Part shown: piece after piece, positions 26,326 through 33,773 of the stretch
How positions within the stretch are numbered: position 1 is the stretch's first letter
How the letters are laid out: each line of letters starts with the position of its first letter
Assembly: GCA_013152545.1 (NCBI GenBank)
Contig: JAADGF010000120.1
Coordinates: 1 to 33,773 of the forward strand
Length of the DNA: 33,773 bases
Source: Gammaproteobacteria bacterium
GTDB taxonomy: Bacteria; Pseudomonadota; Gammaproteobacteria; SZUA-152
Direction of reading: 5' to 3'
The notes under the pieces: model-generated
What the model was told of the DNA's origin: nothing
The model's input: only the letters and a program-made list of their open reading frames with translations
The model's database searches: none
Translations under genes and position numbers: made by a program

Positions 26326-26359
26326 GCCTTGCTGGGTAAACTGTTTTGCCCAGCAAGGC
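26326..26359. other. Strong 11-base hairpin in the 1.3-kb spacer
   Basis: GCCTTGCTGGG (26326-26336) and CCCAGCAAGGC (26349-26359) pair perfectly around a 12-base loop. The T-run (six T) precedes the stem on the plus strand, so neither strand has the stem-then-T layout of a normal terminator. It could be part of a small RNA, a cruciform or the relic of a terminator whose strand context has changed. Confidence 0.55.
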
Positions 26360-27052
26360 AGAGATGAAACTTAAACGTTAACAGACCCTAAGCTGTTATT
26401 ACATACTTTTGTACGTCTTATTTTGGCTGTCTTCTCTAAGTACATATGGTCGTCGTCACAGGATTGTTGCAATTTAACGGATGGTTAAATTACCAGTCTT
26501 TATTTTTCCCGCAATCACGGTGTCAATTATTTGATGCTGCTATCAATATTTTATAGCGCAATGAACTATCCTTAACCGCCGCTAATACTTACTGATAATA
26601 GACTGGGTGATCATTTGCAAGTTCCGCGCTTTAGTTAAACTTAACACATCAATTCGATGGTGGCGAGACTGGCTATGGCGCAGAAGATAAAGGATTATTC
26701 GAGCAGGCATATCCTTGATGTGATGCTGGTGCTCTGTGGTTTTTAAGGTGTAATTATTTAGAAAATCGTTTAGACGTATGTGCCATGGGGGCCTCGCAGG
26801 GATATGCACGTACCGTAGCGCAGGAGGCTGTGCCGGGTTACGTTAATATACCGACACTGGCTATGTTAAAAACAGATAGCGCCATGATTATATTTGATTT
26901 ATACGTATAAGCGAATCTCTTTTAAAATTAAGTTCGCACACTGACCCGCATCACAGTGTTGGCTACTCATTTGACCGTACAAAAAATACATTAGCAATAT
27001 TGGCGGCAATCGCTGGCTCCTTAATCCGTAAGAACCGGTGATTGTTTATTTT

Positions 27053-29770
27053 TTAGCCGTTTTTTGTTTTTTTCTTAGAGGCTTTTTTCTTCACTGTTTT
27101 TTTCTTGGTGGTTTTCTTTTTCGCTTTTTTCGGGGTGCTGGGTTTTGCGATGTTCCATTTTCCATCATGGTAATGAGCACTCCAGCCAGTGGCCTTGGCT
27201 TCCCGTTCGGTCATGACATATTGTTCTTTGGTTTTACGACTAAAGCGGATCACCGTTGGGTTTCCTGAATCATCTTCGACGGGAGCCTCACATAAAAAAT
27301 CGTATTTGGGGTCCAGTTCTTTTCGGTGAGGCAATATTTCTCTGACCAGTGGTGCTCGTGTTTCCCTCGACTTCGGAAAAGCACTGGAAGCAAGGAAGAT
27401 ACCGGCGGCGCCATCGCGGAGGATAAAATGGCCTTCTGTTTTTTCGCAGGGTAATTCTGGCATGGGAATGGGGTCTGCTTTAGGGGGGGCCGCTTCACCG
27501 TTCCGCAATAACTTACGGGTATTTTTGCACTCTGTACTGGTGCAATCAAAATATTTGCCAAAGCGCCCAGTCTTAAGCTGCATGTCAGCACCACATTTAT
27601 CACATTCGATGATGGGGCCGTCATACCCCTTAATGCGGAATTTGCCAAATTCGACTTCAAACCCAGTGCATTCGGGGCTATTGCTGCAAATATGCAGTTT
27701 CCTGTCTTCGTCAATCAGATAACTATTCATTCCCAGGCTGCATTTTTTGCAGCGGTGTCGATGTCGTAATGCCTTGGCCTCGCTTTCTTCGTCATCATCT
27801 ACATTGACAGCTTCTTCGCCAGGAATAAGATTAATCGTCGTTTTGCAGCGTTCCTTTGGCTTTAGGCCGTATCCTGAACAGCCTAAAAATACGCCGGTTG
27901 ATCCCACGCGTATCATCATTTCGCGTTCACAGGCGGGGCATTTAATGTCCGTGGGGATAGGGTCATTGCCACGCATGCCAATTTCATCATTGTCGGCTTT
28001 ATCCAGTGTTGCTTTGAATTCACTGTAAAATGCATCAAGGACTTGTTGCCAATGATTATGGCCTTCAGCAATGGAATCCAGTTTTTCTTCCATGTCAGCG
28101 GTAAAGCCGTAATCCATTAATTCACCAAATGATTCCACTAAGCGTTCGGTGACGACTTCCCCAATTTTGTTGGCATAAAAACGACGGTTGTTAGCGGTTA
28201 CATAACCGCGGTCCTGTATGGTGGAGATAATCGCCGCGTAGGTTGATGGACGTCCGATCCCTCGTTTTTCCAATTCGCGCACCAAGCTTGCTTCAGTGTA
28301 GCGGGGTGGTGGTTTCGTGAAGTGCTGTGACGGGTTGAGTTGAATCAATTTTAATTCATCGCCAATATCAATGGCAGGCAACAATACGTCCTCACTGCCT
28401 TTTTGCGTTGGTCGCATGACCTTGGTCCAGCCATCGAATTTAACCACCCGGCCTTTGATGCGTAATTCAAATTCGTCCGCCGTAATTGTTAATGTGGTAA
28501 CATCAAATTGCGCGGGTGTCATTTGACATGATACGAATTGCCGCCAAATCAGCTCATACAGTCTCACCGCATCAGGGTCCACGCTTTTCAGGTCGGACAT
28601 CATCACATTAACGTCAGAGGGGCGAATTGCCTCATGGGCTTCCTGAGCGCCTTCACGACTGCTATAAGAAATTGGTTTTTCCGGAAAATATTTTTTACCG
28701 TATTTGTTTTCGATATAGGATCGACAGGCATCCACGGCTTCAGTGCTTAAATTGGTGGAATCGGTTCGCATATAGGTAATGTAACCGGCTTCATATAAGC
28801 GTTGTGCCAGCATCATGGTTTTTTTAACGCCAAACCCCAGTCGAGTACTGGCACCTTGTTGCAGCGTGGAGGTGATAAACGGTGCTTTGGGACGACTGCT
28901 GGAAGGTTTTGTTTCGCGTTTGGTAACTTCATATTTTGCACATTCAAGAATGACAAGCGCTTTGTTAGTTTCTTCCTGGTTATTGGGGCGGAATTCTTTT
29001 TCCTGGTATTTAGCCACCTGAATACGGAATTCATCCCCTTTGGGTGGTTGCAGATCGGTGTGGATTTCCCAATATTCTTCCGGGTCAAAGGCGTTGATTT
29101 CCCGCTCACGTTCCACGACCAATCGTACTGCTACCGATTGTACTCGCCCGGCCGATAAGCCTCGTGCAATTTTTTTCCAAAGCAAGGGCGACAACATGTA
29201 ACCCACGACGCGGTCAAGAAAACGTCGGGTTTGTTGGGCGTTAACTTGGTCAAGATTCAAATCGGAAGGGGCGGCAAAGGCCTGTTCAATCGCTTTTTTG
29301 GTTATTTCGTTAAACACCACGCGTTTAAATTGACTTTTCTTGCCACCAATTGCTTCGCGCAAATGCCAGGCAATGGCTTCTCCCTCGCGATCCAAGTCAG
29401 TGGCAAGGTAAATAGCATCGGCGGAATCGGCTAATTTTTTTAACTCGGCCACTACTTTTTCTTTGCCGGGCATGATTTCATATTGTGGATTCCAGCCGTG
29501 CTCGGGGTCAATTCCCATGCGCTTGATTAACGATTCACGGGCGCGCGCGCGTTTTCGTGCTTCGCGTTCTTCCTCGGGTAGCTTCCGTGAGGCAGCCGCT
29601 AGCTTGGCGCGTTCCGAAGGCGTGAGTGTGGATTTGCCGCTTTCGCTGCCACTGGTGGGTAAATCACGTATATGTCCAATGCTGGATTTGACGATATATT
29701 CTTTGCCCAGATACTTGTTGATCGTCTTCGCTTTAGCGGGCGACTCGACGATTACTAGGGATTTTGCCAT
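27053..29770 (-). CDS. topA: DNA topoisomerase I
   Basis: TopA relaxes negative supercoils by a type IA single-strand passage mechanism. The 905-residue product is full length. The Toprim domain has [17 protein letters not shown] with catalytic Glu9 and [17 protein letters not shown] near residue 125 for Mg2+. The active-site Tyr is in [16 protein letters not shown] near residue 330. Three C4 zinc motifs follow from about residue 610: CPACEREM with [24 protein letters not shown] with CSNSPEC, and [10 protein letters not shown] with CTSTEC. A Lys-rich tail ([12 protein letters not shown] and so on) ends the protein, a common DNA-binding extension. It is a single-gene unit; downstream a clear terminator was not seen. 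Confidence 0.98.
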   Translation of the reverse strand: MAKSLVIVESPAKAKTINKYLGKEYIVKSSIGHIRDLPTSGSESGKSTLTPSERAKLAAASRKLPEEEREARKRARARESLIKRMGIDPEHGWNPQYEIMPGKEKVVAELKKLADSADAIYLATDLDREGEAIAWHLREAIGGKKSQFKRVVFNEITKKAIEQAFAAPSDLNLDQVNAQQTRRFLDRVVGYMLSPLLWKKIARGLSAGRVQSVAVRLVVEREREINAFDPEEYWEIHTDLQPPKGDEFRIQVAKYQEKEFRPNNQEETNKALVILECAKYEVTKRETKPSSSRPKAPFITSTLQQGASTRLGFGVKKTMMLAQRLYEAGYITYMRTDSTNLSTEAVDACRSYIENKYGKKYFPEKPISYSSREGAQEAHEAIRPSDVNVMMSDLKSVDPDAVRLYELIWRQFVSCQMTPAQFDVTTLTITADEFELRIKGRVVKFDGWTKVMRPTQKGSEDVLLPAIDIGDELKLIQLNPSQHFTKPPPRYTEASLVRELEKRGIGRPSTYAAIISTIQDRGYVTANNRRFYANKIGEVVTERLVESFGELMDYGFTADMEEKLDSIAEGHNHWQQVLDAFYSEFKATLDKADNDEIGMRGNDPIPTDIKCPACEREMMIRVGSTGVFLGCSGYGLKPKERCKTTINLIPGEEAVNVDDDEESEAKALRHRHRCKKCSLGMNSYLIDEDRKLHICSNSPECTGFEVEFGKFRIKGYDGPIIECDKCGADMQLKTGRFGKYFDCTSTECKNTRKLLRNGEAAPPKADPIPMPELPCEKTEGHFILRDGAAGIFLASSAFPKSRETRAPLVREILPHRKELDPKYDFLCEAPVEDDSGNPTVIRFSRKTKEQYVMTEREAKATGWSAHYHDGKWNIAKPSTPKKAKKKTTKKKTVKKKASKKKTKNG

Positions 29771-29904
29771 ATTATTATATAAAATCAGTAAGTTATGATA
29801 GTTTTTATCGAAAATACGATTTTTCTTCCTTATTACAAATACGATCTAGACAGCCTTCTGTCAAGCTCAACAGGTAAAAATAACATGAAAATGGTTATAG
29901 TTGT

Positions 29905-29941
29905 CTGATAACTAACCACAAATAACCTTGGTTGTTATCAG
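29905..29941. repeat. Twelve-pair hairpin upstream of topA
   Basis: CTGATAAC (29905-29912) plus AACC (29914-29917) pairs with GGTTGTTATCAG (29930-29941), leaving one bulged T and a 12-base loop. It lies 135 bases upstream of the topA start. No T-tract follows on either strand, so it is not a standard terminator. A role in topA control is possible but unsupported. Confidence 0.45.
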
Positions 29942-30241
29942 GCGTAGTAACTGCCTTATTGCTGAAATAACGATGAAAATGCCGGAGGCTGTGTGGGTAA
30001 AATTAGTGCATTATGCGGACAACCAACGTTATTATAATAAAAAAACACGACGCCATTGTGACACACAGATAGAATCCCGGTGCTAATCAATTTCATACAT
30101 TATAAACTTACATCTGTTAGTTTGATGTTACTTGGCAGCTGTCGTTGCACCGCTTAAAACGCCTATTATTTGTTGGTGCTGTTGTTTAACAAAGGCAACG
30201 GCCATTTGCCTGCAAGTTGTGTCTTCTATTGAGGCACTACA

Positions 30242-30423
30242 CTAAGAGCTTGTCCGAGAAAGCCGACTGCGAAAACGCCATATTGGCTCATTTTTATAAT
30301 CACTACGTTAAATAGGCTCAATATTCGCCTCAAATGCCAAAAGTCGGTGCCCGATGCAATCGAAAAAATGGACTCAACATGGTGTTCCCTCGCGACGGCG
30401 GTTATTCTCGGACAGGCGCCTAG
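30242..30423. mobile_element. MITE-like element with 19-bp imperfect terminal inverted repeats
   Basis: CTAAGAGCTTGTCCGAGAA at 30242-30260 is the inverted complement of the sequence at 30405-30423 (TTCTCGGACAGGCGCCTAG) with three mismatches; the ten innermost bases match exactly. A secondary inverted pair, GCCGACT/AGTCGGT, lies inside. The 182-bp element has no open frame of note, so it would move only with a transposase from elsewhere. No target-site duplication is obvious. It could also be a worn insertion sequence from which the transposase was lost. Confidence 0.6.
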
Positions 30424-30822
30424 GTTATATAAAAAAAAGCGATTTTTGTCGTCAAACGCTAAAAAATCAAGGCATTTATTTTTGACATTATTTTGGTCAG
30501 CATCATAGCCATTTGCTCACGGTCTACCAAAAATGGAATTGTGTCAAATAAAAGTGAGCTAAAACCTCACAGAAAAACAATGTATTATTGCTTAATCTAG
30601 GACGTGCAAATTCAGTTTGTCTCTAACTCCGGCACAATATTATTGTACTGCCAATGGGGATGAAACACCTTGTGTTACGGCGCAAAAATAATATTCGGAA
30701 GCTGCGCTTTTGCTTGGTTGTTGCCGTTTCGAATTTTTCTCAAGAGCAGCAGTATTGATTTTTTAAGCTGTTACAAATTACGGCGTCTGGTGAAAAATTC
30801 TTGCGCCATGAATGATTGTTGC

Positions 30823-32400
30823 CTATAACGAATCGGAAAAGTAGCGTTGTAAAAAAGTGTCAAACGATAAGTTGTCTTTGGATTCTATGCGTTGTTGTTC
30901 TTTTATGGATTTTTCTGCGGTGCTGACAAAGAAATTTTCTTTCTCTAATGGCAAATCAAGGGTGCTAAAGTAAGCGGCATGTTGCTTGGCGTAACGCATC
31001 GAGTAGGGAAAAAAAGATTCCCCGGTGCTTTGCATTTCGCTAAGCATGATAGCGGAGGGGCATTTTTCAGAATCCTCAACAGCTTCGCCTTGCGTGTTTA
31101 ATGCAGCCTGATAGTCATTGGTGTTGTGACAATGGTCGAGCAATTCACAAATGCCTCGCATTTTAACGCAAATTTCCCTTGCCCAATCCGTTAGTGTAAT
31201 TGGTTTTCCACAGCGCATGAGTTGTAGCCCCGGCTCTCGCCCGCGAAGGGCGGTAATGCTTTGATTTTTATCAATTTCTTTTTGCTCCGTTGCGTTGATG
31301 GTAGGACTCTCCTGGAGTAGGCAAAAAATTAAAAATGCTTCGAGAAAATGCATCTGAGCTTTATTGGCGCCAAGGGGATGAAGCATATTAAGATCCAGCG
31401 ATCTGAGTTCAATATAGTCGACACCGCGTTTTTCCAAAGCCGTTGTTGGTTTTTCGTAGGTGCCAGCAGTTTGCTTTGGTCGTATAGTACTATAGTACTC
31501 ATTTTCGATTTGCAGCAGATTGGCATTTAGTTGCCGGTATTCCCCATTCACTTTGACGCCAATTTTTTGGTAGTCCGGGTTAGGGGTTTCGATTGCACGC
31601 TTAAGACTCGCGATATAAGACGAGAGGTTATCATAATTGGCTTTAATGCCAGACTTGTCTTCTTTGTAATTTTGGTAACCAATGTCACTTAAACGCAGCG
31701 ATGTGGCGTAGGGTTCATAGCAGGTGTGTTCATCAAGGGGTTGAAGTATTTTTTCGATACCATCCATAAAACTTTTACAGACCGTGGGTGAGGCGCCGAA
31801 TAAATAAGGAACCAGCCAGCCGAAACGTTGTAAATTTCGAATTAAACAAAAGTAAGATTCGGAAATAAAATCTTGAGAGGCATGCGTATTATTTTCTAAT
31901 GCCTGATAAACTGGCCAGAATGTGGCGGGTAATGAATAGTTATAATGAATGCCAGCGATAACCTGCATCATTTTGCCATAGCGGTATCCCAAGCCGTAGC
32001 GATAAATTGTTTTCATACGCCCGGCATTAGAGTGTCCGTATTGTGCAACGGGAATACGGGTTTCACCTGACAAAATACAGGGCATGCTGTTACACCAAAG
32101 AATATCGTTTTGCAGATGGTCATAGACAAACTTTTGGGTGTCTCTTAAAAAATCAAGAGCAGCATCTACGCTGCCGAGCGGTGGAGTGATAAACTCTAGC
32201 AACGCTTCGGAATAATCTGTTGTTATATGTGGGTTAGTCAGCGCCGAACCTAAGGCCTTTGGGTGGGGGCTGCTAGCAATAGTGCCATTTTCAGATACGC
32301 GCAAACATTCTTTTTCGATACCTGTTTTGCTATTGATAAACAGGTTTTCATGATGCGTATTTTGTAATGCAGAAAGTCGTTTATCAAAAATAGTATACAC
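30823..32400 (-). CDS. gshA: Glutamate-cysteine ligase (gammaproteobacterial type)
   Basis: GshA makes gamma-glutamylcysteine from glutamate and cysteine with ATP, the first step of glutathione synthesis. The 525-residue product is full length for the family. Its N-terminus has INSKTGIEKECLRVSENG, and TTDYSEALLEFITPP carries further active-site acidic residues. Later come WCNSMPCIL, YRYGLGYRYGKMMQVIAGIHYN, and GVDYIELRSLDLNMLHPLGANKAQMHFLEAFLIFCLL. The start is a GTG with AGGA about seven bases upstream. No gshB is in the window. It is about 120 bases downstream of the mipA-like gene on the same strand, so co-transcription is possible. Confidence 0.97.
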   Translation of the reverse strand: MYTIFDKRLSALQNTHHENLFINSKTGIEKECLRVSENGTIASSPHPKALGSALTNPHITTDYSEALLEFITPPLGSVDAALDFLRDTQKFVYDHLQNDILWCNSMPCILSGETRIPVAQYGHSNAGRMKTIYRYGLGYRYGKMMQVIAGIHYNYSLPATFWPVYQALENNTHASQDFISESYFCLIRNLQRFGWLVPYLFGASPTVCKSFMDGIEKILQPLDEHTCYEPYATSLRLSDIGYQNYKEDKSGIKANYDNLSSYIASLKRAIETPNPDYQKIGVKVNGEYRQLNANLLQIENEYYSTIRPKQTAGTYEKPTTALEKRGVDYIELRSLDLNMLHPLGANKAQMHFLEAFLIFCLLQESPTINATEQKEIDKNQSITALRGREPGLQLMRCGKPITLTDWAREICVKMRGICELLDHCHNTNDYQAALNTQGEAVEDSEKCPSAIMLSEMQSTGESFFPYSMRYAKQHAAYFSTLDLPLEKENFFVSTAEKSIKEQQRIESKDNLSFDTFLQRYFSDSL

Positions 32401-32519
32401 TGCTGGTTCCTAAATGCCCATTTTTCAGGATTTTTATGCTCAAATTAAATGTTAGGATTAAATAAGCCTGTCGCAATTAAAATATTGCGCGGCTCACGGT
32501 TCCGGTGTTATGGCTGTTA

Positions 32520-33380
32520 CTAATGGCTTGCGCCATTGTCTGATGACGCAAATATCCACGCAAAGGCAATGCCAGCAATCCAATAATTGTTGGTTTCAAC
32601 CAATGGGCTATCCTCAAAGGCTGCGCCGGATAAGTTATCGTAACGCGCAAAGACACCGAAAAAATAGGTGTTCGTATTCTTTGCTGCCGTCATTATGATG
32701 CGGCTTCCGCTATACCCCATGTCGGCATGGTATTCGTCACGAATATTGGTTTTAAATATTGAATTTACTTGATAGAAATAATTATGGTATTTTGCATCCG
32801 CGAAAATTGGTCCAACACTAACACCATACCGCCACAACGCGTTGGATTTTCTCATTTTTACGTTAAAATTGATATAGGGTGAAATAACCCAGCCCTGATG
32901 TGCGATTAATGGCTCACCTACCGAAAAAACAGCTCGAAAGGGGATTTTAAACAATAGGGTGCTATTTCTGTCTTTATTTTTCCACAATGTAAAAGATAAT
33001 GCTGGGCCAATTTCTCCTAGTGGATCTAAACGTGGCATATTTACACGGGCACTTTTCTCAGATTTCGGAACAGGGAGGTTACCGCCCAAGCTTAAATCCA
33101 GCTTGATACGATCAGAATCAAATAATTTACTGCGAATACCATCCCGGTCCACGCGTAGTTGTTCGCCCCGATAAATCAGGTAGGGCACGGGTATGTAAAG
33201 CGGTTCTACCGTTGTTGAGCCACGATAGTGTGGTGCATTGAGTACGCCAGCCCCTAAGCCTAGTTGCCATAAGGGTAAGTGCGCGGCGCTAACATGAATG
33301 GGTACACTTGCAATACAACTTAATTTTATTGCCAAAAACCATCGAAAAATGCGTTTTTCCCTGTAATTATTTTGTGTCAT
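32520..33380 (-). CDS. MipA/OmpV-family outer-membrane protein
   Basis: MipA/OmpV proteins are outer-membrane beta-barrels; E. coli MipA scaffolds peptidoglycan enzymes, and other members have been linked to porin functions. The 286-residue precursor has a signal peptide (IFRWFLAIKLSCIASVPIHVSA) with likely cleavage after residue 32. LWQLGLGAGVLNAPHYRGSTTVEPLYIPVPYLIYRGEQLRVDRDGIRSKLF is the diagnostic family start of the mature protein. Alternating strands continue to a final YWIAGIAFAWIFASS, ending in a short tail rather than the usual terminal aromatic. No good ribosome binding site was found before the ATG. It lies upstream of gshA on the same strand. Confidence 0.9.
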   Translation of the reverse strand: MTQNNYREKRIFRWFLAIKLSCIASVPIHVSAAHLPLWQLGLGAGVLNAPHYRGSTTVEPLYIPVPYLIYRGEQLRVDRDGIRSKLFDSDRIKLDLSLGGNLPVPKSEKSARVNMPRLDPLGEIGPALSFTLWKNKDRNSTLLFKIPFRAVFSVGEPLIAHQGWVISPYINFNVKMRKSNALWRYGVSVGPIFADAKYHNYFYQVNSIFKTNIRDEYHADMGYSGSRIIMTAAKNTNTYFFGVFARYDNLSGAAFEDSPLVETNNYWIAGIAFAWIFASSDNGASH

Positions 33381-33652
33381 TAATTTGTGTCAATTAAAGA
33401 GTGGCGACGGAAAATGTTCAAAATCAGAGTAATTTTTTTACTCAGCAATAGCACCCTCAATTGTAAACAGAATTTAATTATGCAGGGTGTTTTTCTAGAT
33501 ATCAAATCCTTTGATAATTCAGGTAGAAAGTTCACCGGGTTAACATCCGTTTTTCCCGCTTGGCGGCTGTTTGATTGTAAGCTCAGAGAAGTAAGCATTG
33601 GATCGCATTCGATCTGCTAATGTTGTGGTTACCAATAAAGTAAACCTTACGG
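33381..33652. other. Spacer between mipA-like gene and an IS3-family end
   Basis: No convincing gene is seen; overlapping frames on both strands have no recognisable domain. A small hairpin GAGTAA/TTACTC lies at 33427-33443. The promoter of the mipA-like gene should lie here, but I cannot place it. It ends at the probable terminal repeat of an insertion sequence. Confidence 0.35.
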
Positions 33653-33773
33653 TGCTGACGTGGCCCCCCTTTTTGTGACACTCCAGTTAAGCTGCTTTTT
33701 CCATTTTCAATAATTTCTGTTCATAATCACAGGGACTCATGTAATCCAAATAGGAATGAAGTCTCTGAGAGTT
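33653..33773 (-). mobile_element. End of an IS3-family insertion sequence (continues past the window)
   Basis: The stretch beginning TGACGTGGCCCCCCTTTTT (from 33656, possibly from 33653) has the TG...-start of an IS3-type terminal repeat. It is followed inward by TGTGACACTCCAG and then the 3' end of a transposase gene on the minus strand. The rest of the element, including its other end, lies outside, so I cannot tell whether it is intact. Confidence 0.75.
33687..33773 (-). CDS. IS3-family transposase OrfB, C-terminal fragment (cut by window edge)
   Basis: The last 28 residues are visible and include NSQRLHSYLDYMSPCDYEQ before a TAA at 33687-33689. R-x-H-S-x-L-x-Y-x-S-P-x-x-Y/F-E is the conserved ending of IS3-family integrase-like transposases, just after the last catalytic Glu. 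The DDE residues and the frameshift region lie outside the window. The gene is in place inside a terminal repeat, so the fragment is due to the window and not necessarily to decay. Confidence 0.8.
   Translation of the reverse strand, partial: NSQRLHSYLDYMSPCDYEQKLLKMEKAA

Larger units (their letters stand above)
25747..27052. other. Gene-poor spacer of about 1.3 kb with hairpins and a tandem repeat
   Basis: I see no convincing gene in six frames. A 75-codon frame on the minus strand (26582-26809) and a 41-codon frame on the plus strand near 26784 have no ribosome binding site or recognisable domain. The stretch contains a ten-base hairpin (25993-26019), a 14-bp tandem repeat (26212-26253) and an 11-base perfect hairpin (26326-26359). 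The yeaG promoter must lie at its left end. It could hold decayed genes or a small RNA; nothing in it is diagnostic. Confidence 0.45.
29771..30822. other. Spacer of about 1.05 kb between gshA and topA with hairpins and a MITE-like element
   Basis: No gene is evident. The stretch holds a long hairpin (29905-29941) near topA and an inverted-repeat element at 30242-30423. An imperfect palindrome at about 30478-30556 pairs TTATTT..TTGACA with TGTCAAATAAA. The topA promoter must be in the right-hand neighbourhood of its start, but I cannot place it. Composition is AT-rich, like the other spacers. Confidence 0.45.

Noticed and set aside
26318-26359. Rho-independent terminator at the 11-base hairpin
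   Set aside because: The T-run precedes the stem on the plus strand and the minus strand has an A-run after it, so neither strand has the terminator order.
26582-26809. A 75-codon minus-strand frame in the 1.3-kb spacer
   Set aside because: No ribosome binding site, no recognised domain and no similarity to neighbouring gene composition.

Overview
The window suggests a marine or aquatic gammaproteobacterium, probably near the Pseudomonadales/Cellvibrionales. Evidence is the thiC / tolC / Pcm-like / LPS-core gene neighbourhood, the gammaproteobacterial GshA, a YeaG-YeaH-YcgB operon, moderate base composition with AT-rich spacers, and remnants of a chromosomal integron. I recognised no rRNA, tRNA or CRISPR array.

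Layout. Positions 1-1300 look like the tail of an integron cassette array: the 3' end of a MazF-like toxin gene, a compact attC site (85-153), a cassette with no convincing gene, a second long attC-like inverted repeat (523-654) and a VapBC module with a paired operator. A decayed IS1-family transposase follows (1388-1821). Next come DNA-3-methyladenine glycosylase I (tag), a dicarboxylate/amino-acid:cation symporter with its own terminator, a VOC protein and a class 1B-type dihydroorotate dehydrogenase. Positions 6702-10877 form an LPS inner-core/lipid A block: an OpsX-like heptosyltransferase divergent from Kdo kinase KdkA, then Kdo transferase WaaA and an LpxL-type acyltransferase. An isochorismatase-fold hydrolase, TolC and a Pcm-like methyltransferase follow. 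A TPP riboswitch precedes thiC. At 17.3-19 kb is a flavocytochrome c sulfide dehydrogenase pair (fccA-fccB), ending in a hairpin terminator shared with a convergent gene for a secreted protein of unknown function.

From 20 kb there is a small protein carrying a COQ4-type HDxxH-x11-E motif. The stress operon yeaG-yeaH-ycgB (PrkA-type kinase, VWA-like protein, SpoVR protein) follows on the minus strand, then topA, gshA and a MipA/OmpV outer-membrane protein. Long AT-rich spacers (25.7-27.1 kb and 29.8-30.8 kb) hold hairpins, a short tandem repeat and a MITE-like inverted-repeat element. The right edge cuts into an IS3-family element.

How the genes connect. WaaA, KdkA, the OpsX-like enzyme and the acyltransferase act in sequence on Kdo-lipid A: Kdo transfer, Kdo phosphorylation, first heptose and secondary acylation. 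FccA/FccB would oxidise sulfide in the periplasm. The best candidates for undescribed biology are the COQ4-motif protein, the secreted protein at 19.0-20.0 kb, a 24-bp dispersed repeat found three times in one orientation, and the integron edge. I saw no complete new defence or biosynthetic system.
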